From Entamoeba invadens IP1 (lineage: Eukaryota > Evosea > Mastigamoebida > Endamoebidae): a stretch of 64,000 nt of DNA. Every line of letters begins with the position of its first letter. The first letter of the stretch is position 1. This document shows, one piece after another, positions 39,809 to 49,541 of the stretch. The stretch lies in the NCBI RefSeq assembly GCF_000330505.1, contig NW_004443552.1, positions 67,799 through 131,798 on the forward strand, written 5' to 3'. Both the position numbers and the translations under genes were made by a program. Under the pieces are notes generated by a model. That model was not told the DNA's origin. It saw nothing but the letters and a program-made list of their open reading frames with translations, and searched no databases.

Positions 39809-42800
39809 TTAGAAAACGAAATCGCTTGTTGGAGCAGCTGGTTGGCCCATAGGTTGGTTAGCCATTCCCATTCCACCCATAGCGCCTTGTGGTTGTTGCA
39901 TTTGCATTGGCTGATTCATCATACCTTGCATTGGTTGGTTCATCATACCGACTTGTGGCTGTTGCATTGGCATCATTCCCGGAGCGGCTGGGAGGGCCAA
40001 CATGCCGAATGGAGTGCCTTGTTCGGACACCTGTGGTTCTTTCTTGGCTTCATTTCTTTCCTTTTCGAGCTGTTCGAGCTTTTTGATTCTGTCGTTAGTC
40101 TCCTTCATCTTTTTGCACATGAATGGCATAGTCTGGTCCATTAATTTGTTCTTGTATCCAAGTGAGAGAGCAACTTCTGCTGGGACATAGTCATAGCAGA
40201 CATCGAGACATTCACCGAACGATTCGTCCTTTTTCTCCTTGACGAAGTATTCCAACAACTCCCCAATCTTGTCTTCGTCCTTTGACTTCTTAGCAATTTG
40301 CATCGCGTCGCTGTCAAATCCTTCCTTCATGCAAAGGTCCATTGCGCTCTTATAATCATCATATGAACTGTACAAGTAAGCAGCAATCTTTCTGAACTCT
40401 GGGTCTTCGTGTGCCTTCAATCTGTTAGCCAAAGCAGTCTTGTTGAAGTTACTGTTCTTTTCGATTAAGCTCTTCAAGCTCTTTGGATCCTTATCATCAA
40501 TGAACATGTCGATGCAAGCTTGGTTGACGGCGTCGTTGTTCAAATCAAGACAATACAACAAGTAGTCTCTGATTGTGTCAAGGTCTTTTTCCTTTCTTGC
40601 AATAGAAATCACTTGGGCGTGATCACATCGGTGTGCAACAGCAATCAACATTTCGCAGACTTTATCGGATTTTTCTTTCAAATAGTACGACTCGGCCTTA
40701 TAGATCATATCAATTCGTGGGACCTTTGTTAACAAGTCTTTCATCAACAAGTGATCGAAGCAAGCGTCTGGATATAAGATCATCGTGTCAATAGCCTTAA
40801 CTTGGTCTTCCTTCACGTACAAGAAAACAAGTGCTTTCCATTGTTGGTTCATGTTGACCGTTGGAATGACTTTCTGGCATTGGATCTTCTCGATGTACTG
40901 CTTGAGGTAGTCGTACAATTTTTCTTCTTTGTATTTCGAGTAAAGAATAGCCAACTCAGTAAACATGGAGATGTGTGCGTTCTCAAGTTTTAAGCCGGCT
41001 TCCAATAAGTCGATGATCTGGTCATAGTATTCATTCTTTTCATAATAATACACCAATTCACTAATCTCATCACCAGCGACAAGAATGTTCAACCCAGTGT
41101 CTTTGGCCAAATCAAATTCCTTGGCATCAACACAAGCAAATGTGACTTCTTTCCAAGTTCTTGTTGAGTTCGCCTTTTTGGCAGCTTCGACGGCGGCAGC
41201 AAAGTCTTTCAACTTAATCAAGCAACTCGCCATCTTGATGTAGTTGTTCAAAGATGCATACAAAATCTTAGCGGCAAGGTACATCTCCTCGTTGAAGCAT
41301 CTATCGGCAACGGCAGATAAATTGGCGCAGTTGGCGTTCTTAAGGAACTTTTCGATCTCTTCAGTCTTTTTCAATTTAGCATAGCAGTACAAGATTTCAG
41401 TCTCGACAATAGAGTCTTTAGTCTGTTCCTTGCACATGTTGAGGTATGTGACCAAATCTTCATACGATCCATCTTGCTCAGCAATGTCAATAACTCTTTG
41501 TCTCAATGAAATGTCTTGGGCCTTCAAGAGTGAAGTAATAGCGTCTTTCACCTTGAACTCGTCCAATTGAGCCTCACCAAGTTTTTTATACAACAATGGC
41601 ATCTTTGATCGATCGGCAAAGTCTTTTGCTCTTGTCAAGTCCTTAATGTCTCTCAACAATACATCCATAGCAAGTTCTTTTAAGTCGAATTTCGTGTACA
41701 CCTCATACGCCTCTTCAAACAAACTGTCATCAATGCAGCTCTGTCCAATCTCTTCAGCATCGTAGTCCTTCAACTTTCTAATATAATCCATTACTCTATT
41801 TGGAGCAGCCTTAATAGATGTCTGAATCAGCAACTTCTGGAGGGTTGGGTTGTTGGCATACTCGGGATTCTGTGTAACAAGCTTGTCGAGTAAGTCAATA
41901 AGATCATTTGGCAAGTCGTTGTTCAAGAAAGCTTGGACGGTCTTCAAAATCTCGTTTGGATCTTTGCAGTCTGGAAGAGCGGTGTGAATGACTTGTTCAA
42001 CAACATTCTTTCTGAACTCATTCTCTGGTTTGAGTACTTTATCCCAGAGTCCAAGGTCTTGTCTTTCGACCAAATATTTAGCCTGGTACTTGAACAAGTT
42101 GTGTCTGTTTGTAACATCAATAAGTTCGTCGTCCAAATTCTTCTTCTTGTAACAGATATAAGCAAAGTACGGGTCTCTATCTTCACAGTATTTACCAACA
42201 GAGAGTGCGTCATAGTACATATCGTTGTTCAAGAACTTTTCAGCGTCTTTTCCTTGGTCGACGTAGACTTTGGCCAAGGCAGTATGGAGTGGGACGTCTG
42301 GAGATCCTTCGGAGAGTCTTTGTTCCAACCATGGCAATAAGATGACAAGTCTGTTTCTGGTCTCACAGGCCTTAATCAACTCATCTGCTGGGCAGATACC
42401 TCCAACAGCATTGATTAAACTTTGGACATAATCTTCACCACATCCACAGTCCAACAGAGCACCAACAACCAACGGAGTGTTCATTGGGTTGATTTTCTTG
42501 ACATAAGCCTCAATGAATCGATGGGATCCATTTTTGTACAAGTACTGAGTCATTTCTTCAACATAATTGAATCTGTCGCAGACAATGATGAACGGAATTT
42601 GGTCGGGGATCTTCGAGTTCTTCAAGAACTCTTTGACATCTTCAGGCTTATAGACACTGTTCTCCTGAACAATTCGAGCAAGTTCTTGGAATTGGCCAGC
42701 TCTTGCGCACGCTTCGATGTACTTGAAAACAACAAGTGGGTCTTCAGTGTTGTTGACAATTTGTGACAAGAAGTAATACAACCCTTCCCAACAGTCGAAC

Positions 42801-44905
42801 TTTTGGAGCAAATCAATGACCTTATCATCTCCAATGCCTTGGTGGAACTCAAGAAGGATTTTAATGATGATTTGAAGGTTTCCTCTCGGGTTTGTTCTCA
42901 ATAAGTCTTGCAAGACCAAAATTGCTTCTTCTGGAGCAAGCTTTCTGAATGCTTCAATGATCAACTCGGGTGGGATAGCAGCAGCGTGTGACAAGACTCT
43001 TCTGATATCATCAAACTGATCAAAGATCTGAAGGGCTCTCTTGAAAAGACCGGCTTGTTCGCACAATTTTCCAATTCTCTGCTTGTCGAAGTGTTTCAGC
43101 ATGTCGTTCTCAAAAATGGTATCAGCGATCTGTGGAGCGGCAATTAAGTTCATTTCAAGGATTTTAGTTTGGACGTTGGCGTACTGTTCGTCGTCGCCAT
43201 TCAATGTATCTAACACCAAAGAGGTGATCTCTTTCAAATATCTGTATCGAGCAAACAAGTCCAATACAGCAATGATATCAAGTCCGTCATATCCCTTAGC
43301 TTGAATAAGAGAATTGGCGTATGCTCTTGCAGCTTCGCCAGACGATGGCAAGATCTGGTTCAATATTTCAAGGTAGTTCTCTTGGAACCCAGCTTTTTCG
43401 CAGTAGGCAACAATTTTATCGGACTGTCCCATCTCAGCAAGTGATTGCACGACTTTACCAGTGGCGTGTGCTTTTGAGTAAATCATCAAAGCAAGTCTTT
43501 GGTCGTATGGCTTCACCAAATCACCGGACTTCTCAGAGCACTCGATCTTGTCGTTAACAATCCAACTTTCAACGGCAGCCAATTTGTTCTGTGGGATCAA
43601 CAATTGGATTAAAGTAAATCCTTCAAGTGCATTGAGTGATCCGCCCTCAAGGATAGTTGCAAAGTACAAGAAAAGTGGTGGGTTTTGTCCTGGTTGTGCT
43701 GGCATCTGTGACAATTTGTTGATAGTGGTCGAGTTTCTAATGAGCTCTCCCGGAGAGTTAGCAGCGATCAATGCGGCTTCTCTGATCTGTCCAGCAGCAA
43801 GTAACGTGTTAAATCGTTCAACAAAGATCTCATCAGCACCCGGCAAGTTGCATCTTGCGGCGATCTTGCATCCAAGTCCAACATTGTTCAGAGCTTTGCA
43901 CACAAATGGAACGATCTTGTCTGCTTCCAACGAAATAGAAGTGATTCCTCCTTTCTTTCCAGCCACGAAAATACCGTCAAGAGTCTGATTGTATGCAGTG
44001 AGATAGACAGTATCGTCAAGAGCTTTTCCTTGGAACAGTAAAGTTCCGTCGCCTGCATAGAAGCAGTAAATGAATCCCATTCTGGACACCATCATAATAG
44101 TCTCAAACTTAATCGACACAACTAACCCAACAATGAAATCAGCAGCTTGTTGTGGTTGTGTTGGGATATCAATAACTGTATTGACATTCTGCTTATTTGG
44201 GTCTCCCTTAACCACTTCAATGAGTCCGAGTCTTGGGCTTGGGAATTTCTGAGCAAACGCGAACATCACGGACGGTTGTGCCGCACCGTCGAATTTGTAG
44301 TTATAGAAACACGCTGCAAATCCGTCGATGATCTGCGACGCGTTCTTCTCAATTGAGAACAACTGAATCTTCCCGACGATTTCATTGTTTCTCTGGAGAA
44401 GTGCAATAATAGCAACCCACTTCTCGGTTGGGTCGATCTTATATCCAATGATTTGTGCGGCACTCAATTCAGCGTGTCTATCTACTACTTTCTTAATTGG
44501 AGCAGTCGGTGTGCTTAAGTCAAAGTGGAAGACAGCCGTTGCGGTAACTATAGCAAGAATGTGTTCATTAGCCCACTTCCAGAAGACAAGTGGACTCTGG
44601 AGGGTGATGTCAGCCACTTTTGACTTCGAGGAGATGTCAAACATCTGGACAGTTGTTCCTGAAGCAACAGCCATGATCTGGCGGGTTGGATGCATGATAG
44701 CAAAATCAGCAGCGCACGAACGAGAGTCCGGGCTGTTGATCTTATTTGTCGAGAAGATCCTCACGCGCTTTTCTTCACCCTTTTCGAGAACAGTGAAGAA
44801 CTTATCGCCTTCAATTGCCACGGTATTAAAACTGATTGATTCCGGTTTGACAAATCTGCTCAAATTGACAACTTCTTTGATTGTGATTGGGGGTCGATTC
44901 GCCAT
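39809..44905 (-). CDS. CHC: Clathrin heavy chain
   Basis: 1698 residues from ATG at 44905 (MANRPPITIKEVVNLSRF); an in-frame GTG further upstream at 44986 is not needed. The N-terminal ~360 residues form the seven-bladed propeller that binds adaptors; then come the linker and seven clathrin heavy-chain repeats of short helix pairs running to ~1550. The leg and trimerisation region follow. The protein forms triskelia that coat endocytic and Golgi-derived vesicles. Its length is close to the human protein (1675). The tail is unusual: a Met/Gln/Pro-rich segment with repeated MMNQPMQ, ending in TSDFVF; the QLMLT Hsc70-binding motif of animal clathrin is not visible. Single exon despite >5 kb. No light chain gene is visible nearby. 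Confidence 0.98.
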   Translation of the reverse strand: MANRPPITIKEVVNLSRFVKPESISFNTVAIEGDKFFTVLEKGEEKRVRIFSTNKINSPDSRSCAADFAIMHPTRQIMAVASGTTVQMFDISSKSKVADITLQSPLVFWKWANEHILAIVTATAVFHFDLSTPTAPIKKVVDRHAELSAAQIIGYKIDPTEKWVAIIALLQRNNEIVGKIQLFSIEKNASQIIDGFAACFYNYKFDGAAQPSVMFAFAQKFPSPRLGLIEVVKGDPNKQNVNTVIDIPTQPQQAADFIVGLVVSIKFETIMMVSRMGFIYCFYAGDGTLLFQGKALDDTVYLTAYNQTLDGIFVAGKKGGITSISLEADKIVPFVCKALNNVGLGCKIAARCNLPGADEIFVERFNTLLAAGQIREAALIAANSPGELIRNSTTINKLSQMPAQPGQNPPLFLYFATILEGGSLNALEGFTLIQLLIPQNKLAAVESWIVNDKIECSEKSGDLVKPYDQRLALMIYSKAHATGKVVQSLAEMGQSDKIVAYCEKAGFQENYLEILNQILPSSGEAARAYANSLIQAKGYDGLDIIAVLDLFARYRYLKEITSLVLDTLNGDDEQYANVQTKILEMNLIAAPQIADTIFENDMLKHFDKQRIGKLCEQAGLFKRALQIFDQFDDIRRVLSHAAAIPPELIIEAFRKLAPEEAILVLQDLLRTNPRGNLQIIIKILLEFHQGIGDDKVIDLLQKFDCWEGLYYFLSQIVNNTEDPLVVFKYIEACARAGQFQELARIVQENSVYKPEDVKEFLKNSKIPDQIPFIIVCDRFNYVEEMTQYLYKNGSHRFIEAYVKKINPMNTPLVVGALLDCGCGEDYVQSLINAVGGICPADELIKACETRNRLVILLPWLEQRLSEGSPDVPLHTALAKVYVDQGKDAEKFLNNDMYYDALSVGKYCEDRDPYFAYICYKKKNLDDELIDVTNRHNLFKYQAKYLVERQDLGLWDKVLKPENEFRKNVVEQVIHTALPDCKDPNEILKTVQAFLNNDLPNDLIDLLDKLVTQNPEYANNPTLQKLLIQTSIKAAPNRVMDYIRKLKDYDAEEIGQSCIDDSLFEEAYEVYTKFDLKELAMDVLLRDIKDLTRAKDFADRSKMPLLYKKLGEAQLDEFKVKDAITSLLKAQDISLRQRVIDIAEQDGSYEDLVTYLNMCKEQTKDSIVETEILYCYAKLKKTEEIEKFLKNANCANLSAVADRCFNEEMYLAAKILYASLNNYIKMASCLIKLKDFAAAVEAAKKANSTRTWKEVTFACVDAKEFDLAKDTGLNILVAGDEISELVYYYEKNEYYDQIIDLLEAGLKLENAHISMFTELAILYSKYKEEKLYDYLKQYIEKIQCQKVIPTVNMNQQWKALVFLYVKEDQVKAIDTMILYPDACFDHLLMKDLLTKVPRIDMIYKAESYYLKEKSDKVCEMLIAVAHRCDHAQVISIARKEKDLDTIRDYLLYCLDLNNDAVNQACIDMFIDDKDPKSLKSLIEKNSNFNKTALANRLKAHEDPEFRKIAAYLYSSYDDYKSAMDLCMKEGFDSDAMQIAKKSKDEDKIGELLEYFVKEKKDESFGECLDVCYDYVPAEVALSLGYKNKLMDQTMPFMCKKMKETNDRIKKLEQLEKERNEAKKEPQVSEQGTPFGMLALPAAPGMMPMQQPQVGMMNQPMQGMMNQPMQMQQPQGAMGGMGMANQPMGQPAAPTSDFVF

Positions 44906-45837
44906 TTTATCTGATCTTTTCAAGATGACACTTTTCAAGTTTCGCGCGGTTGGGGGGAATAGAACACCTCTTTTTCTTCTTTTCACGCAAGCAACGAACG
45001 GCGGATCTCATTTTTGCATTTCAACTGTCAGACACTATTTTGTCGCACTCTTTGGTATAGTTTTGTTATTATTTGAAGTATAAGAAATATACTATTAAAA
45101 CATGGAAATAAATTTCTTTGTTTAAGGAAAAGTTTGTGAATTGTGACGTGGAGACGAATTAAGTACATTAGATTGTATTTTGAGAAGTGATTCGGCATTT
45201 GTGGGCTTCTTTTTGGTTCATATGAGGACTTGAAGACAGCCAATCTCAATTATAGTCTTTTTTTAGTTAATTACCTTCAAATTTAAATATAATTTCTTTT
45301 ACTATATTTACAATAATTGGTGACGTATTGATTCTTGGAAGTACTTCTTTATAATATCATTTATTATTATTTTTACAAAAGAATGGCCATGCAAAGGAAG
45401 AGATTTTCTTTAAATCTCCCACTCAATGAAGAAAAGAGAAAAAAGTCGGCTTTTGCGGCCTTTTCTGTGCAAAAACGAAGGTGTCAAAAAAACACCAAAA
45501 AATAACATCCCAAAAATGTTTTTATAAACTTATTTGTTCAAAGACAAAAATGAAAAAAATTCATTTTTGGGAATACTATCGATTTATATATCAATTGTCT
45601 CGACTTTTTGTTTTCATTATTGGGTATCAAATTAGGTACTCTTCCAATATAAATCCATTACTTTGAACTCTTTTTTTCAGCCTTTTAATTTTTCATACAA
45701 ACAAAAATGGCACCAAAGACTTTTTATGACCAAAATATCACTTTCAAGTGTTATTTTAATGATATTGTAACCAATACGAATTAAATGCCTTCACAAAACA
45801 ATAAAAAACAAAAGGAATAACAAAAACAATACCATTT
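44906..45837. other. Intergenic
   Basis: Upstream flank of clathrin heavy chain, downstream of CLN3. A 61-codon plus-strand frame near 45481 starts with GTG and looks non-coding. No repeats or RNA genes seen. Confidence 0.5.
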
Positions 45838-47232
45838 TCATTCTTTAAAATTGTTTTTCCAAATCGTTTCATTGAGCAACAGAGCCAGTGCCGACGAGCA
45901 AAGAAGTGCACACGTGTTCATGATTGTCACGAACGTCATTCCCATTTCTCGTTGTTCCTTTTTCATTTTCTTTTTAAGGATCCAATACATTACTTGGACA
46001 TAGGCGCACCCTCCAATAAGACCGACTATTAAAAGGATCCCAATCATGACTCCGATCCCCCATTCATCTACCATAAAGTGTTCTGCGCCTTGCACGCACA
46101 TCAACACGCACAATGAAAATTGGAAGATTGTAAGTATCCAGACGGGTTTCAATTTGAAGAGTGGTAACGAACTTCTCGAGATGAACACGCCAAGTTGGTA
46201 ACAAAACGCCAAAATCTCATAGAAATTTTTGAGGAAGAAATTGTCACTTGTTTTTGCGGCTTCTCTGTCCATCGAGACATATATCGCCGATGGATTGATG
46301 ATATATTCAAAGAAGTACACAAGACTTAAATTGATCCCAAGCCACCACGTCAACTTGATACCACTTAATAACTTTTGCCAGAATGTGCCTTCTTCCTTCT
46401 CTTCATCTGCAAACATCCCTTTTTCATCTTTATGTACTTCGCGCTGTTCTGAAGTCTCTGAATGACTCTCTTGAGTCTCTCCATGTTGTATTTCGTCACT
46501 TTGAATGGCATTTTCTTTCAAATTATCTATCACTAATGGCTTTGATTCACTAGGTGTCGATGCTTCAGCGTTTTCTTGTTTCTCCGCTTTCTTCTCGTTT
46601 GCTAGGAGATCCTCCGGAGTGGGCGGTTTGATCATAAAGAAGAAGACTAACGCATAAATAACACACAAAGGTGTTAAAGTCGTGAAACTGATGGTATCAG
46701 GAACATTCAATCCTGAGTAAAACAAGTACAACCCACTCCCAGCTACTCCAGCAAAGCCTGTCCCACTGGACCACCCATTCACCATCTCAGACGGAAAACG
46801 CCCCGAGTAAGATAAGATGACTGACTCGGCAAATGACTGAACTCCTCCAATGACTAATATCATACATAGTGCTAAGCCAAATAACACGTAAGACTCCGAT
46901 TGAGTATATTCCTGTAAAAGAATAGCCAAAACTATCCCAAAGAGACCAATCAAGTTGAAAATGGTTGAAAAGAGCAGTCGAATTTTGATGGGAATTTTGT
47001 AGAGGAAAAGCATATTAAAAATTCGAAGAATTAAACCAGCAAAAGTGTTGCACCACAAAACAAGTGGATTCAGCGCATCGGCGTGGAAAAAGGAACACAA
47101 TGAACTCGCAGAGGAATTCACAACAACAAAGTTGATGTTATTGATTGTCCCTATTATAAAGAACCCAAGATAATTGCGGTAATAGTCCCACCCCTTTGTC
47201 AGATGTAAGAACTTCAGAACACGATTCACCAT
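45838..47232 (-). CDS. CLN3: CLN3/battenin family lysosomal membrane protein
   Basis: 464 residues, ATG at 47232, single exon. Eleven or so hydrophobic segments. Family hallmarks are clear: NYLGFFIIGTINNINFVVVNSSA near the N-terminus (human has a matching FFLLGLCNN segment), SEMVNGWSSGTGFAGVAGSGLY in the middle (the WSSGTG.AG.. signature), and in the C-terminal half YFFEYIINPSA and QLGVFISRSSLPL, matching the human YF.EYFIN and AGVF.SRSS blocks. A hydrophilic acidic cytosolic loop (~residues 215-300) separates the halves. CLN3 acts in endolysosomes; the human protein is needed for clearance of glycerophosphodiesters and its loss causes Batten disease. The role in this organism is inferred to be lysosomal/phagosomal. 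Confidence 0.93.
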   Translation of the reverse strand: MVNRVLKFLHLTKGWDYYRNYLGFFIIGTINNINFVVVNSSASSLCSFFHADALNPLVLWCNTFAGLILRIFNMLFLYKIPIKIRLLFSTIFNLIGLFGIVLAILLQEYTQSESYVLFGLALCMILVIGGVQSFAESVILSYSGRFPSEMVNGWSSGTGFAGVAGSGLYLFYSGLNVPDTISFTTLTPLCVIYALVFFFMIKPPTPEDLLANEKKAEKQENAEASTPSESKPLVIDNLKENAIQSDEIQHGETQESHSETSEQREVHKDEKGMFADEEKEEGTFWQKLLSGIKLTWWLGINLSLVYFFEYIINPSAIYVSMDREAAKTSDNFFLKNFYEILAFCYQLGVFISRSSLPLFKLKPVWILTIFQFSLCVLMCVQGAEHFMVDEWGIGVMIGILLIVGLIGGCAYVQVMYWILKKKMKKEQREMGMTFVTIMNTCALLCSSALALLLNETIWKNNFKE

Positions 47233-48080
47233 CCTTTTAAAGTTCTACAAGTCGAAGTTCTTATTTCCTCTGAAGTGTTTTCATTAAAAATGGCAAAGCT
47301 TTTATTGAGCATTTATTATTGCTAAGACGTCTTTTTGGTATTAGGAGATTCTATTTGATGATGAAGATGGCTTTGATTGGTGACTTTGTTATAATTTTGC
47401 CAATAATAAAAATCAAATTGAGAAAGAAGAACAAATCTTATTCAATTGGTTAATGAGTACTAATCGTATAATATAGTATGTTTGTATTAATATTTAATTT
47501 AAATTAAACTATAATCAAACGGATAAGTATTTACTATTATCAAAACAACGAAAATGGTTGTTTTGTTAATAAATAAATAAACAAATGTTGTTAAATTTGT
47601 TTTCTTATTAAAATCTATTCAAAAATTAACACAACAAACGATTTTTTTTATTGTTTTTTACATAATCTCAAAAGTGTTTGTAAATTATTTAAAATATTAG
47701 ATATAATATAATTATTATTTGAAATATATTACACTTTTAAATTGAACCCCATAATTCTTGTAAAATGGTATTATATAAAATTAATAAAAAGGAGAAATGA
47801 TTAAAAGGGAAAGTTTTCAAAACAGTAATAAATGTTAATTCATTTATTATCAAATGATGATAAACACAGACCTGTTCTGATACAATAGGAGGAACAAAAC
47901 TGCATAATTATCTGATGATATTTTTTGTTTGCAACTTTATTATTAAGTTCATCAATAATACAATATTTCAAAAATATTAATATTTTTATTATTTAGTTTA
48001 ATACTTCAATTAATATCTAATAATTTAATTATAATTTATTATTATTGATTTCAATACTATTAGTTTATTAATTAAATAAA
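47233..48080. other. Intergenic, AT-rich
   Basis: About 850 bases between two minus-strand genes. AT-rich simple sequence; nothing else recognised. Confidence 0.6.
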
Positions 48081-49392
48081 TCATTTCATGAGTAGCTTAT
48101 AAATAGACGCCGTTTCTTTGAAAGTACTAAACTTCTCACAAAAGGCAATGATCCTATCGTGCACATCCCCTTCCACCTTCTGATCCATTCGAATAAACGT
48201 GTCTAAGAAGTCACATACGACTCTGATATACCTCTTGTTATTCTCTTTTTCTTTCATTGTGAAATCAACCAATCTTAGTGTAAACGACTCAAACGTCTTA
48301 GCATTTTTCAGTAAGAGTTCTTTGACTGTTGCGACCACGTTTAAAGTTGGTTCCATTTTGATGATTGCAGTCACAAAATTGTGTTCCGAGTCTGTCCCAA
48401 CTACCTTCTTTAACACCTCCGAAGCTATTTCTTTGTTATTTTCAATCACCGAGCTGATTTGACTTGGAACGAAGTACTTGACTATATTCTCCTCTTCCAA
48501 CAACTCCATCAATTCGTCCTTATCGTCGTCATCCAATTTCTCTGTCGACGCGCGTCTGACCAAATTCAGAGTCTCTGCTGATATTTGAGTTGGATCAAAA
48601 ATTGGCATAAAATTGATTTCTGGAATTAAGAACATCAACTCGTCATGTCCAGGCATTAAGAGTGTTGGTGTTGGAGCATTCAAAGGAGGGAATATAGGGC
48701 CAGGAAGAGGGATGTCATACATTTTTAAGATATCTCTGTCTTTTGGGGCGGATTCGTCGGGGTCCGAAAATATGGGTTGGACTGATGGGACGTTACATGG
48801 AACATTTGTCTCATACTCATTAGTTAATGCGGTGATATCTACTGGAGGGACTTGAAGTTTGCCCATTGCAATAATTTCGCTGAGAGATTTCTATAGTGTT
48901 AAATAACATAATTATAACTATAAATTATAATATTTTTAATAATAATAATTATAATACTTTAAATAATTATAATTATAATAATTTAAATAATTTTCAATAT
49001 AATAATGTTTTTGCATTGATACAACCATATATTATATATATATAATATTAATATTATTAAATAATAGAACAAACATCTTGTGGGCATACTGAAGCAAACA
49101 ACGATAAAATGAACTGTTTGTCGAACGCTTCTGCCTTTTGGAGCTCTTTGACAAGTACCTTAAAGAATGGGTTTGACGTAATAGAAGCTTGTTTTGAGAG
49201 TATAAAGCAGAGAGTCAAAAGTTGTGTTTGTGTGAGGAGTTGTGAGTCGAGTAAAATAGTGAGTCCGGTGAGTAAAGAGAAAACCTCTGACCGTTGAACC
49301 AAATGAGTGATTGAAGTGTTAATAGCGTCGAGTGTCTTAGTGTTATCGTTTAGAATTGATAACGCGTCGACTATTTGTTGTGGTTGGGGCAT
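48081..49392 (-). CDS. CNOT11: CCR4-NOT complex subunit 11 (CNOT11), two exons
   Basis: Subunit of the mRNA deadenylase complex CCR4-NOT that binds CNOT10 and the N-terminus of CNOT1. Exon 1 is 49392-49075 (MPQPQQIVDALSIL...FASVCPQD), the intron 49074-48891 (GTTTGT...CTATAG) and exon 2 48890-48081, starting KSLSEIIAMGKLQVPPVDI. The total is 375 residues. Exon 1 contains the 'F..LLTGLTILLDSQLLT...NPFFKVLVKEL' helices. Exon 2 contains the hallmark SVQPIFSDPDES (human SILSDPD), PPLN.P.P...ELMFLIPE, then SSVIENNKEIASEVLKKVV and the C-terminal RVVCDFLDTFIR...IIAFCEKFSTFKETASIYKLL, matching the human tail closely. CNOT11 is absent from yeast, so its presence here is informative. The exons look like two unrelated proteins unless spliced. 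Confidence 0.93.
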
Positions 49393-49541
49393 CTTCTATA
49401 ATTTAATAGATTTCAATGTATTAAAATAGAATAACACAATTAAATAGTATTTTTATTATAATTAATACGAAAAACAAATAAAGAGACAAACACCAATAAC
49501 TTGAGTTAAGACTAAAATTTGTATATCTTTAAAAATTAGTC

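Noticed and set aside
45481..45666. 61-codon plus-strand frame
   Set aside because: Starts with GTG, no recognisable domain and sits in the clathrin upstream region.
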